In this document: in pieces, positions 40,157-49,418 of the stretch
How the letters are laid out: each line of letters starts with the position of its first letter
How positions within the stretch are numbered: the first letter of the stretch is position 1
Assembly: GCF_016593235.1 (NCBI RefSeq)
Contig: NZ_AP023065.1
Coordinates: 1,488,001-1,552,000 of the forward strand
Length of the DNA stretch: 64,000 bases
Source: Nitratiruptor sp. YY09-18
Lineage (GTDB): Bacteria; Campylobacterota; Campylobacteria; Campylobacterales; Nitratiruptoraceae
Direction: 5' to 3'
Notes under the pieces: model-generated
Databases searched by the model: none
The model's input: only the letters and a program-made list of their open reading frames with translations
What the model was told of the DNA's origin: nothing
Translations under genes and position numbers: made by a program

Positions 40157-42490
40157 ATGAAAATGAAAATTAAGAACATCGGGCTCTCTATAGCCCTAGC
40201 AACAATGCTTTTACAGGCTGAAGATATAAATTTGGGTGAAGTGACTGTCACAACAGCAACCAAAACAGAAAAAAATATAGAAGGTGTAAGCGCTTCAGTT
40301 ATTGTAATTGACGAAAAGACAATAGAAAAAATGGGTGCTTCTACGTTAGGTGATGTTATCTCAAAAACTCCTGGACTCATAAGGCAGTATGGAACGTTTC
40401 CTTCAGCTTCAAGCAAATCAAAATCCTCTATTTCAATTAGAGGAATGGGCGCAACTGGAACACTTTTTTTAATAGATGGCCAAAGAATAGCAGGAGAAGT
40501 TAAAAATCCTTACGATCTTGATCGAATTCCAGCATCAATTATTGAGCGTATAGAAATTGTAAAAGGGCCGATGAGCACTCTTTATGGTGCAGATGCAGTT
40601 GGTGGAGTTATCAATATTATCACAAAACAGCCAAAAGATAGATTTCAAGGCTCTATGGGTATTCAAAGCGGTTCAAATACAAAAGGAGAAGGAAGAAACA
40701 ATAATGCCTATTTTAATATGAGAGGGAAAAAGAATAAATTAAAATATAGCTTTTACACAGATATCTCCCATTCAACTCCATATACCCAAAAAGAAAGAAC
40801 ATATGTAAAACTTGGTGGACAAAAACTGAGTCCTTCACAACTGCAAAAAGTTCCAATAGTACCATACTTAAAACCCAATAATCCACAAACACATGGAAAT
40901 CCCTTTTATCTGCAACCGGACAAAACTTCTAAACCTATACCATTAGATCCAAATTTAGTTAATCTCGATAGAAAAACTGCTTTAGATGATTTTAACAGAT
41001 TCAAAAATGATTTTAAAAAAGCAGGAGTAAAAGACTTTTATGATACTGATGTCACATATAGAGAAAGAGCAAATGTTTTTAATGTGGGAACAAAAGTTGA
41101 ATATGAACTCAATGAGCAAACTTCATTGGGAATAGATTTTTCTTATATGAAAGAAGAAAGATGGGGAGTATATAATGCATATGCCCACCCTTTTGGAGTA
41201 AAGCCTCCTATAGGACATCCCAAAAATCCTATTGTAGGGCATAAACCAGATGGAACTCCTGTAAGTTTTGTTGATAAAATAGGACATCCTATGGGAATGT
41301 GTCCAGCATGGAATGTTCCAGTAAACTCTCATGACAAAAACGATAGACGAAATATTGGCGCTTTTATGAACTATTTAGTCAATGATGACTTATCGTTGAA
41401 ACTGCATATATACAACTCCTACTATAGAAAAAGAAATATTACTACTATGAAATATTGGAAGGATTTTGGTTTTAAAAGCGAAAAAGAGTCTGCAGCAAAT
41501 AGTATGAATGCTAATGTTGATATTACATCATACGAACTTTTAGCTAACTATGCCCTTAATGACGCACATCTTTTAACCTTTGGGACTGAATATAGAGACG
41601 AAGAAAGAGAGGCAACCGTTTTTGATTCTACTCCAAATATGGGAAAAAAAGAGGTTGATTATAAAGCCATCTATTTACAAGATGAGTGGGAAGTTAGCGA
41701 TACTCTTAATGTAATTGGCGGAGCAAGATATGATGCTATAAGCAATGCAGACAATAAAGCTACTTTTAGATTGGGAGCCGTCAAAAACTTTTCAAAACTC
41801 TTTAATCTAAGAGTAAATTTCGCACAAGGCTACAGAACTCCTGATATCAGAGAACTCTATATCAACAAACAAACCCCAATGGGACTAATTCAAGGAGCAG
41901 AAGTTGTTGGATATGATCTAAAACCAGAATTTACCAACTCTTATGAGATTAGTGCAAGTGGGACAAAAGAGCACTTTAGTTATGAAGTGGCTTTTTTTCT
42001 TAATAAGATTGATGATCGCATACAAAAAGTTGCAGGGAGTAACCCCGGCTCATATACGTTTATAAATGTCAGCGATGCTGAGACAAAGGGAATGGAACTA
42101 ACCCTTACTTACGATTTTGAAAATGGCTTTACTACTGAGCTTACCTGGAATGAGCTAAGAACTGAAGATAAAAAAACAAAAAAAGATTTGGAGTTTAATC
42201 CAGATAGAGTTGTAGCTCTCAAGTGTGATTACACTTTTTCTAAAAACTTTAACATAAACCTAATAGCAACCTATACAGGCAAAGAGCACTATACACAAAT
42301 GACACCAAAAGGAAAAGTTGAATTGACAACAGATCCTTTTACATTGGTAGATCTTACAGCATCCTATAAATTTGCTCAAAATTATGAACTTTTTGGTGGA
42401 GTAAACAATCTTTTTGATGAAGATGTAGATGATGTTCTAGGCTCAACTGTTGGAACTTATATCTATGCAGGCTTAAGAGTAAATTTTTAG
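40157..42490 (+). CDS. TonB-dependent outer-membrane receptor with metal-ligand-rich loop
   Basis: 777 residues from the ATG at 40157 (GGGAGGAAG upstream). A signal peptide ends near LQAED, and a TonB-box-like stretch (LGEVTVTTATK) precedes the plug domain (about 30-150, DAVGGVINIITK). A 22-strand barrel follows, ending GLRVNF. An extracellular insertion at about residues 340-385 is rich in His, Pro, Gly and Met with one Cys (repeated GHP, then GMCP), and an earlier Pro-rich loop spans about 230-275. Siderophore, heme or another metal chelate is the likely ligand class. Confidence 0.92.
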   Translation: MKMKIKNIGLSIALATMLLQAEDINLGEVTVTTATKTEKNIEGVSASVIVIDEKTIEKMGASTLGDVISKTPGLIRQYGTFPSASSKSKSSISIRGMGATGTLFLIDGQRIAGEVKNPYDLDRIPASIIERIEIVKGPMSTLYGADAVGGVINIITKQPKDRFQGSMGIQSGSNTKGEGRNNNAYFNMRGKKNKLKYSFYTDISHSTPYTQKERTYVKLGGQKLSPSQLQKVPIVPYLKPNNPQTHGNPFYLQPDKTSKPIPLDPNLVNLDRKTALDDFNRFKNDFKKAGVKDFYDTDVTYRERANVFNVGTKVEYELNEQTSLGIDFSYMKEERWGVYNAYAHPFGVKPPIGHPKNPIVGHKPDGTPVSFVDKIGHPMGMCPAWNVPVNSHDKNDRRNIGAFMNYLVNDDLSLKLHIYNSYYRKRNITTMKYWKDFGFKSEKESAANSMNANVDITSYELLANYALNDAHLLTFGTEYRDEEREATVFDSTPNMGKKEVDYKAIYLQDEWEVSDTLNVIGGARYDAISNADNKATFRLGAVKNFSKLFNLRVNFAQGYRTPDIRELYINKQTPMGLIQGAEVVGYDLKPEFTNSYEISASGTKEHFSYEVAFFLNKIDDRIQKVAGSNPGSYTFINVSDAETKGMELTLTYDFENGFTTELTWNELRTEDKKTKKDLEFNPDRVVALKCDYTFSKNFNINLIATYTGKEHYTQMTPKGKVELTTDPFTLVDLTASYKFAQNYELFGGVNNLFDEDVDDVLGSTVGTYIYAGLRVNF

Positions 42491-42540
42491 CAAAATATTT
42501 TCAGGTTATAATCAACTTAATTGTATATAATTTTGAAATC

Positions 42541-42559
42541 TATTATCATAATCATAATC
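42541..42559. promoter_or_regulatory. Fur-box-like site upstream of ABC transporter genes
   Basis: TATTATCATAATCATAATC is a series of NAT triplets matching the Fur consensus at about 14 of 19 positions. It sits 12 nt before the substrate-binding protein ATG, in the 81-nt gap after the receptor gene, so the ABC genes may have their own iron-responsive promoter. Confidence 0.5.
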
Positions 42560-42571
42560 TAAAGGATTGAT

Positions 42572-43540
42572 ATGAAAAAAATGTTATTGTTACTCTCTGT
42601 GTTTTTGACATTTTCAATAGCATCAGAGAAACTTGAAAAAATTGTTATAGCAGGACCTTCTGCAAATGTATCTCATCCGATTTTTCGTATGATTGAGAGC
42701 GGGGCTCTCAAAAAGTATGCAAAAAAAATTGAGTTCAAACTTTGGAAAAATCCAGATCAACTAAGAGCGATGATTATCAATAAGGAAGTAGATTTTGTAG
42801 CGGTTCCAACAAACGTGGCCTCAATTTTATATAACAAAAATCAGCCAATTAGACTCCTTAATGTCTCCATTTGGGGGATTTTGCATATTTTAGTAAGGGA
42901 TAAAAATATAAATACCCTTGAGAAGCTAAAGGGAAAATCGCTTCTTGTTCCTTGGAGAGGCGATATGCCAGATATCGTTTTACAGGCCATTATGAAACAA
43001 AAGAAATTAAGCTCTAAAGATATTCATCTTATTTACGTCTCCAATCCAATGGATGCAGCTAGCCAGCTTATCATGAGACGACAAGACAATGCCCTCTTGC
43101 CAGAGCCTGCAACATCGATGGTGCTTAGAAAAACACACTCTTTTCCTATAAGTATCGTTGCTCCAGAGCTTTATAGAGGAATTGACTTGCAACAAGAGTG
43201 GGCAAAAGCTTTTCATACAAAACCTAAAATTCCACAAGCCGGTATGGCAGTTGTTGGGAAAATGAGAGAAAACAAAAAAATTGTTGAAGCTTTTGAAAAA
43301 GCGTACATTGAGGCTATGCAGTGGTATAAAAGCCATCCAAAAGAGGCAGGAAAACTTGTTGTAAAATATGTAAAAATGTTTACACCAGAGGCTGTGGCAG
43401 ACTCCATTAGCCATGTAAAAATGGAAGTTGTTAAAGCAAAAGAAGCAAAAAAAGATATTGAATTTTTCTTTGAAAAACTAAAAGAGCAAAGTCCAAAAAT
43501 CATAGGTGGAAAACTTCCTGATGAGGAGTTTTACTACTGA
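42572..43540 (+). CDS. ABC substrate-binding protein, NitT/TauT (SsuA/THI5-like) type
   Basis: 322 residues with an N-terminal signal peptide and no lipobox. The fold motif is the NMT1/THI5 type: IVIAGPSANVSHP at the start, VDFVAVPTNVASILY (near 71-85) and LKGKSLLVPWRGD (near 122-135). These proteins bind small anions or organic molecules (nitrate, sulfonates, pyrimidines). Its place after the TonB receptor and a Fur-like box suggests a chelator or iron-linked substrate. It abuts the permease gene by 1 nt. Confidence 0.85.
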   Translation: MKKMLLLLSVFLTFSIASEKLEKIVIAGPSANVSHPIFRMIESGALKKYAKKIEFKLWKNPDQLRAMIINKEVDFVAVPTNVASILYNKNQPIRLLNVSIWGILHILVRDKNINTLEKLKGKSLLVPWRGDMPDIVLQAIMKQKKLSSKDIHLIYVSNPMDAASQLIMRRQDNALLPEPATSMVLRKTHSFPISIVAPELYRGIDLQQEWAKAFHTKPKIPQAGMAVVGKMRENKKIVEAFEKAYIEAMQWYKSHPKEAGKLVVKYVKMFTPEAVADSISHVKMEVVKAKEAKKDIEFFFEKLKEQSPKIIGGKLPDEEFYY

Positions 43541-44322
43541 TGGATGCTCTTAAAAAAATCATCAAAGACTTTCCAAAATTTTTATGGAGTGGTTGGGGCT
43601 CCATAGCTGCTATTTTTCTTTTTATTGCAGCTTGGGATGTGGGCAATCAAATTTATGGGGATATGATTTTGCCCTCCCCTTTGCAAAGCTTTCAAAGTGT
43701 TTTAGAGCTGTTTCAAGACAAAGAGTTTTTAGAGAATCTTTCTATTACAATTAATAGAGTGATTGTTGGATTTGGTCTCTCTCTTTCAATTGGAACGCTC
43801 CTTGGCTTAATAGCCGGTTTTTTTATTACAGCCTCCGTTGCAAGCCGTCCAATCATTACAATTTTAATGGGAATGCCACCGATTGCCTGGATCGTTTTGG
43901 CGATGATTTGGTTTGGTATGGGAGATATGACGGTTGAATTTACCGTATTTGTCGCATCTATGCCAATAGTATTTATTGGGGCTTTGCAGGGAACAAGAAC
44001 GCTAGAGGATAAATTTGAAGAGATGGCAGATACTTTTAAAGTGCCAAAGTTGATGAAATTTACCGATATTTATCTGCCTCATATCTTCTCTTATATCTTT
44101 CCTGCTTGGGTCAGTGCTCTTGGAATGGCTTGGAAGATCGTTGTAATGGCGGAGCTTTTGGCTACAAGCGATGGTATTGGTGCGGCTTTGGCAATGGCTA
44201 GAAGTCAGCTTGATACCAAAACAGCTCTTGCACTTGTTGTTATCATGATTGCTCTTTTAATGATTGTAGAGTATATCTTTTTAGAACCTATTAAAAAAGA
44301 AGTGGAAAAATGGCGCGATTGA
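43540..44322 (+). CDS. ABC transporter permease, NitT/TauT type
   Basis: 260 residues with six transmembrane helices and the EAA-type loop near DKFEEMADTFKVPKLMKF, where the ATPase docks. The family (binding-protein-dependent transport inner membrane component) matches the substrate-binding gene upstream. It overlaps the ATPase gene by 13 nt. Confidence 0.9.
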   Translation: MDALKKIIKDFPKFLWSGWGSIAAIFLFIAAWDVGNQIYGDMILPSPLQSFQSVLELFQDKEFLENLSITINRVIVGFGLSLSIGTLLGLIAGFFITASVASRPIITILMGMPPIAWIVLAMIWFGMGDMTVEFTVFVASMPIVFIGALQGTRTLEDKFEEMADTFKVPKLMKFTDIYLPHIFSYIFPAWVSALGMAWKIVVMAELLATSDGIGAALAMARSQLDTKTALALVVIMIALLMIVEYIFLEPIKKEVEKWRD

Positions 44323-45041
44323 AGGTAGAGCATCTGACATTTTCTTTTGGATATAAAACAATCCTTGAGGATATCAGTTTTGAAATAGATGAAGGAGAAG
44401 TTGTCTCAGTTGTAGGACCAAGTGGTGGAGGAAAAACAACACTTCTTAGGCTATGTGCGGGTCTACTGGATAGACAGGAAGGAACGATTGAAAATAGCTT
44501 CAAAACACAAGCAATTGCCTTTCAAGATGCAAGACTGCTTCCATGGAAAAATGTGCTTGATAATATCGCTTTTGGTCTCAAAGCTCAAGGAGTTTCTAAA
44601 AAAGAACGCATCAAAAGAGCAAAAGAGATTGCTTTGAAATTTGATTTAGAAGAGGATGATTTTGAAAAGTTTCCAAAAGAGCTGAGTGGTGGGATGAGTC
44701 AAAGAGTCTCATTTGCTAGAGCCCTTGTCACAAAGCCAGAGCTTCTTTTTTTAGATGAGCCCTTTTCAGCTTTGGATATTGGTCTCAAAAGAGAGCTGCA
44801 AAACCATTTGATTGAGCTTATCGATAAAAAAGCAATTACTATTTTTTTTATAACACACGACTTAATGGAAGCAGTGAAACTGAGCGATAAGATTTTTGTG
44901 CTTGAGCCAGATCCGGGTAGAATCGTTAAAACTTTCACAATCGATATTCCACAAAGCAAAAGAGACGATAGCTATGTTTACAGCGAAACTGCAAAGCTGT
45001 TACAAGATCCTTATATTATAGAAACGTTTGAACTGGAGTAA
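44310..45041 (+). CDS. ABC transporter ATPase, NitT/TauT type
   Basis: 243 residues. Walker A GPSGGGKTT (near 37-45), Q-loop in AIAFQDAR, signature LSGGMSQR (near 127) and Walker B LLFLDEP (near 148) are intact. It energises the permease at 43540. The next gene, NnrS-like, starts 2 nt after its stop, so all four genes behave as one operon. Confidence 0.95.
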   Translation: MARLKVEHLTFSFGYKTILEDISFEIDEGEVVSVVGPSGGGKTTLLRLCAGLLDRQEGTIENSFKTQAIAFQDARLLPWKNVLDNIAFGLKAQGVSKKERIKRAKEIALKFDLEEDDFEKFPKELSGGMSQRVSFARALVTKPELLFLDEPFSALDIGLKRELQNHLIELIDKKAITIFFITHDLMEAVKLSDKIFVLEPDPGRIVKTFTIDIPQSKRDDSYVYSETAKLLQDPYIIETFELE

Positions 45042-45043
45042 AT

Positions 45044-46273
45044 ATGGCAGCTACAAAACATTATGAATCCTATCCCAAAGGAGCTTTTCCTACCTATCTT
45101 GCTTACGGTTTTCGCCCGGCCTTTTTGCTGATGCCTCCTTATATGATTCTTTCAATTCTTCTTTGGGTGCTTTACTACAATGGTTATATTGCTTTGCCAT
45201 TTATTGGTGATGGCATGAGCTGGCATATCTACGAGATGCTTTTTGGAGTAGGATTTTTGGGAATGGCTGCCTTTATTTTAACAGGAGCACCTGAGCTTTT
45301 TCCTGGAACCGTTCCAATTGTTGGAAAAGAGTTAGCTGCTCTTTTTGGATTTTGGATAGTAGGTAGAATTGCCTTTTGGACGATGGGAGTTATTGGAGTC
45401 TATCCGGCAGCGATTATTAACATAATCCTCTTTGCCTGGCTTACCCTTTTGGTTATCAAGCCAATCTTGAAAGATCCAGCCAAACGCCATGTCAGTATCG
45501 CCTATACCTTTATAGCCGTGCAAGTTGCACAAATTTGGTTCTTTTTAAGCGCTGCAGGAGTTGTAAAAACAGATCCTTTAGATGTTTTAAAGCTCAGCCT
45601 TGGCGTATTTTTGATTCTTATTATTCTTGCAATTCGCAGAGTAAACACAGAAGCTGTCAATGAGATTTTAGAACATGAAGGGTATGAAGAGATCTTTTTT
45701 GCAAGACCTCCGGCATATAACTTGACAATTTTTATGATTGCTCTTTTTAGCGCACTTGAATTTTTCTTTCCGCAAAACAGAGCATTAGGCTGGGTGGCTT
45801 TAGGCACAGCAAGTGCAGCTTTGGCAATTTTGAATGATTTTATCAATTATGAAGAGACAAATATTTTATTTAAAAAGCTCATTTTCTCATTAGAGCTCGT
45901 TCCAATTCTTATAGCTATTGGTTATGGACTCATTGGCTATAACTATTTAACCGGAATGAAACTTTTTAACGGAGATCTTTTGCATATGCTTACAACCGGT
46001 GCATGGACACTTTCGTTTTATGTGGTTATGATTGTTGTTACGATTGTTCATACTGGAAGAGATATCGCCAAAGCAAGAGACAATTTTATCTGTTTGGGAA
46101 CAGTCTCTATCATTATCGCAGCACTGCTTAGGACAGCTGTTGCCTTTTATCCTGAGTATGCACAACTGCTTTATTTTCTCTCTACTCTTTTTTGGATAAG
46201 TCCTTTTGTTATCTATATGATACGATATTATAAATGGTTATTGAGCCCAAGGGCTGATGGTCTTCCTGGATAA
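45044..46273 (+). CDS. nnrS: NnrS-family heme/copper membrane protein
   Basis: 409 residues, about twelve transmembrane helices. It has the N-terminal GFRPAFLL motif and the His-containing WHIYEMLFG stretch, which typify NnrS. NnrS proteins bind heme and copper and protect against nitrosative stress under NO-dependent regulators in denitrifiers. Here the gene is attached to a TonB receptor/ABC operon with Fur-type sites, not to nitrite or NO reductase genes. That context suggests a link to metal or heme handling, though NO protection of iron proteins is another reading. Confidence 0.85.
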   Translation: MAATKHYESYPKGAFPTYLAYGFRPAFLLMPPYMILSILLWVLYYNGYIALPFIGDGMSWHIYEMLFGVGFLGMAAFILTGAPELFPGTVPIVGKELAALFGFWIVGRIAFWTMGVIGVYPAAIINIILFAWLTLLVIKPILKDPAKRHVSIAYTFIAVQVAQIWFFLSAAGVVKTDPLDVLKLSLGVFLILIILAIRRVNTEAVNEILEHEGYEEIFFARPPAYNLTIFMIALFSALEFFFPQNRALGWVALGTASAALAILNDFINYEETNILFKKLIFSLELVPILIAIGYGLIGYNYLTGMKLFNGDLLHMLTTGAWTLSFYVVMIVVTIVHTGRDIAKARDNFICLGTVSIIIAALLRTAVAFYPEYAQLLYFLSTLFWISPFVIYMIRYYKWLLSPRADGLPG

Positions 46274-46282
46274 AGGAGTATG

Positions 46283-46780
46283 ATGAGACTTTTTATAGGT
46301 AGTTTTGCTCACATTCCAAAATATCAAGAAATAAAAAATAGTTTCTCATTTCTAGAAGGAAAGTGGGTAGAAAAACGCAATCTTCATCTTACATATATTT
46401 TTCTTGGCGAGATAGAAACTCCAAAACTTATAACACAGAAATTAGAAAATTTTTCTCCAAATCTTTCGCCTTTAAAAATAGAAGGACTGGGCTTTTTCGG
46501 TAATCCTGCCAAAATATTATATGCAAAAGTCGATGACCAATCTTTGAGTGATGTGGTCAAAACACTCCAAGAGAGACTAACAATAAATATTGATAAACCC
46601 TTCATTCCCCACATAACACTATGTCGCATAAAAAAGGTCCATAATTTTAAGCGCTTTGTAACCACAGTAAAAAGTTATGAGAAAAAAGAGCTTGGCTTTA
46701 TTGAGCCAAAAATCCAACTTATTCAAAGTATACTTACGCCAAAAGGGCCTCGCTATATTCCGTTACACTCTTTTATATGA
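46283..46780 (+). CDS. thpR: RNA 2',3'-cyclic phosphodiesterase ThpR (LigT-like)
   Basis: 165 residues, 2H phosphoesterase. The two HxT/Sx motifs are HLTYIFLG near residue 35 and HITLCRI near 110. It opens 2',3'-cyclic phosphates on RNA. Two ATGs (46280, 46283) lie in series after AAGGAG; the second has the better spacing. It may be the last gene of the receptor/ABC unit (9 nt after nnrS), and it overlaps the convergent cupin gene by 28 nt. Confidence 0.9.
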   Translation: MRLFIGSFAHIPKYQEIKNSFSFLEGKWVEKRNLHLTYIFLGEIETPKLITQKLENFSPNLSPLKIEGLGFFGNPAKILYAKVDDQSLSDVVKTLQERLTINIDKPFIPHITLCRIKKVHNFKRFVTTVKSYEKKELGFIEPKIQLIQSILTPKGPRYIPLHSFI

Positions 46781-47067
46781 ATTGCTAACCAAAGAGAACC
46801 TGGTACTACTTCTACAAGAGTATGTGGCATATATGCAGGAATAAAGAGATTGTCACCAGGCTGAAGATGGTACAGTCGTCCTTCCATTTTTAGTTTTGCT
46901 TCACCTTTAAGCAATACAACCCATTCATCAGTTTCATCTTTAAAATGTTTTGGAGTTTCTACCCTGCCTGAAACAATACGTACAATTTCTACCTTTTCAT
47001 TCATAAAAAGAGTTGTAAAATCTTCATCCTTTCCTGGAATAGTGTATTTATAGAGATTTAAAATCAT
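46753..47067 (-). CDS. Cupin-domain protein
   Basis: 104 residues, a single cupin barrel: motif 1 around DEWVVLLKGEAKL and motif 2 around LQPGDNLFIPAYMPH. Metal ligands fit (His/Glu in FKDETDEW, His in MPH). The start is ambiguous: GTG at 47073 or ATG at 47067, neither with a strong RBS. I list the ATG. It overlaps the AMMECR1 gene's 3' end and converges on thpR. Substrate unknown. Confidence 0.8.
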   Translation of the reverse strand: MILNLYKYTIPGKDEDFTTLFMNEKVEIVRIVSGRVETPKHFKDETDEWVVLLKGEAKLKMEGRLYHLQPGDNLFIPAYMPHTLVEVVPGSLWLAIHIKECNGI

Positions 47068-47635
47068 CTTCACTAAATTTTTCTACCTGATATGTAAATA
47101 TCTGCGGATGATACTCAAGGCAATTTGCCGGAAGGCCGGCTTTGAGACAAAGATGTGCAAAAAATTGATCAAAATCTGGCAATTCTTCCCAAACTTGTGG
47201 CAAAAATGTTGCCTGGCGGCCATCAAGCTTAAGAACTACTCCATCGACGCCGGGACGAATCTTTTGACGCAAATCTTCAATATCTTTATACTCAAGGGGC
47301 TTTGGCTCACTCAAAAGGGATATCTCTATTGTTATTTTGTCAAACTCCTCTGGGCTCAATGGTGGAAATCTTGGATCTCCAAATGCTGCTGCTTTTGCAT
47401 TCTCTATCAAATCATCAATGAGAGGTCTATAGGCTACTAACGAACCGATACATCCCCGTAGTGAACTTCGCTCATTTATTGTCACAAACACTGCGCCAGG
47501 TTCAGCAAGTCTAGGGAACATTTGTATCAGGCGCTGTTTGACTTCATCATTGAGCTCTTTATGCCCCAAAAATTCCTCTTTTATTGCAATACGGGCAATA
47601 TTGAGCATTGCCCTTTTGAGATTATCATCAATCAT
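47048..47635 (-). CDS. AMMECR1-domain protein
   Basis: 195 residues from the ATG at 47635, with AAGGAG 6 nt upstream; the in-frame start at 47656 lies further inside the GGDEF gene. The conserved RGCIGSL motif (near 57-63) and FGDPRFPPLS define AMMECR1. These proteins usually pair with a radical-SAM partner, not seen here. Function unproven. It overlaps both the GGDEF gene and the cupin gene. Confidence 0.88.
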   Translation of the reverse strand: MIDDNLKRAMLNIARIAIKEEFLGHKELNDEVKQRLIQMFPRLAEPGAVFVTINERSSLRGCIGSLVAYRPLIDDLIENAKAAAFGDPRFPPLSPEEFDKITIEISLLSEPKPLEYKDIEDLRQKIRPGVDGVVLKLDGRQATFLPQVWEELPDFDQFFAHLCLKAGLPANCLEYHPQIFTYQVEKFSEDDFKSL

Positions 47636-49418
47636 CTTCGTCTCCTTTATATACAAGTCTGTTTCTTCCTAATTTTTTTGCCTCATATAAAGCCTCATCA
47701 GCCCTTTTATAGAGGCTATGGACATCATCACCATCTCTATATTTTGCCACACCTATACTAATAGTTACTTGACCATATACTCCCTCAAATTTATGTGTCG
47801 CAATTTTCCTGCGCACATCTTCTAAAAGTTCGAGCACTTTTTGGACGTTTGTAGTTTCAAAGATTATGAGAAACTCCTCCCCACCTATGCGGAATATGAG
47901 ATCACTTTTGCGAAATTCGTGCTGTAAGATGGCGGCAATTTCTCTAAGAACCACATCTCCTACATCGTGGCCATAAGTATCATTGATCTGTTTGAAATAA
48001 TCAATATCAATCATTGCAAAGAGCAGATCTGTTTGGAGTGTTGCAGCTTTTTTGATTCCCTCATTGGCAACTTTTTCAAAGAAGTAGCGATTGTAAAGCT
48101 TAGTCAGAGGATCTATGATTGCAAGTTGTTGGAGTCTTTTTTGCTTTTGATACTTTTGTGTTATATCAATAAAGATTACTACAAAATCTTCTTCATTGAG
48201 TCTACTCGCTTTGACCTGGAAAATATACTCTTGCTCTTTATAGCGCACCTTTGCATAATACTCTTTATCAGGATGCGCTAGGATATACTCCGTCCACTTT
48301 TTACCTTCAATAATCGCATCGATAAATCCTTCTTCATGAACGAAGAAATCACATATACACTGATGCTCGCGCAAAAACTCCTCTAAATTTTTATAATCAT
48401 TGAAGTATTGAAAGAAGGTGCTATTGGCATATTTCATTGTAAAGCCATCATTAATAATCACAATCTCTTGGATCTTATCAAGAATCGTCGCAAAATACTC
48501 ATACTGCTTACGCAATTTTTCAACCATCTCTCTATTGAATATTTTCATAATGATTAAAATTGTAAAAATAAATAAAACAATCATAAAAATAACACGATAT
48601 ATGAGAGACTTACTAATAAAGTCTGTGAGTACTGCATTTTTCTCTTTACTAAATACTATCCATCCCAAAATTTCGCCTTCAAGATCCTTAAGAGGATAGC
48701 GATAAAAAATCTGCCCATTGATTGCTAGAGGTTCATTGCTGTACAAAACCTGTTCAATATCTATATTTTGTATCTGTTCAAGAAGCTGTGGTGATGTATT
48801 GGAGTTGACAACTTTATACTCTCGTACCATACGATGCAGCTCTTTTGCATAACTTTTATACTTTTTGTCAAGCAAAACAACTGCTTCAATTCCTATACGT
48901 TGCAAATCTTTCACAATGGAGTTAAACTGACTAAAAGTTTCAAGATATCCTTGGAGCTTACCCTCGATAAAAATTGGTACAAATGCTCCAAAATGGATAC
49001 CACGACAATCTAAAACAATATCAGTTTTATAGCTGTTCTTTTTTTGTGAAAACTTTTTACATGTATTGTAATGTATAATTTTATATGTAGCATAGAGTAT
49101 AGTGGCATTCGTGTCAACAATGGCAAAATGGATGTTTTTGTAATTGGTATATCTGCGTAAATTTTTACTAATTTTTTCCAGATATGGTACTTTATGCTTT
49201 AAAAAATACGGCTCAATATCTTTGTGCTCACTTGTTGCTATTGCCAAAGCAAGGGTTGAGTTTTTTTTCAAATTAATCTCATTATCAAGTACAAGTTTTG
49301 TTTGTTTTTTAAATTTTGCAATAAATGACTTTTGAATATCATAGAGATTCATCGATGCTAATGCCACAAAGAATCCTATCACGGTAAAAATAATACTATA
49401 GCGTTTCAATATCTTCAT
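47628..49418 (-). CDS. Membrane diguanylate cyclase with periplasmic sensor and PAS
   Basis: 596 residues. A transmembrane helix (about 7-25), a periplasmic sensor of about 240 residues, a second helix (about 274-293), a PAS-like domain (about 310-420) and a GGDEF domain (about 430-596) with active GGEEF near residue 507. The I-site RKSD is five residues before it, the normal spacing for product inhibition. It should make c-di-GMP in response to a periplasmic signal. A pilus locus in the window could be a target. Confidence 0.92.
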   Translation of the reverse strand: MKILKRYSIIFTVIGFFVALASMNLYDIQKSFIAKFKKQTKLVLDNEINLKKNSTLALAIATSEHKDIEPYFLKHKVPYLEKISKNLRRYTNYKNIHFAIVDTNATILYATYKIIHYNTCKKFSQKKNSYKTDIVLDCRGIHFGAFVPIFIEGKLQGYLETFSQFNSIVKDLQRIGIEAVVLLDKKYKSYAKELHRMVREYKVVNSNTSPQLLEQIQNIDIEQVLYSNEPLAINGQIFYRYPLKDLEGEILGWIVFSKEKNAVLTDFISKSLIYRVIFMIVLFIFTILIIMKIFNREMVEKLRKQYEYFATILDKIQEIVIINDGFTMKYANSTFFQYFNDYKNLEEFLREHQCICDFFVHEEGFIDAIIEGKKWTEYILAHPDKEYYAKVRYKEQEYIFQVKASRLNEEDFVVIFIDITQKYQKQKRLQQLAIIDPLTKLYNRYFFEKVANEGIKKAATLQTDLLFAMIDIDYFKQINDTYGHDVGDVVLREIAAILQHEFRKSDLIFRIGGEEFLIIFETTNVQKVLELLEDVRRKIATHKFEGVYGQVTISIGVAKYRDGDDVHSLYKRADEALYEAKKLGRNRLVYKGDEDD

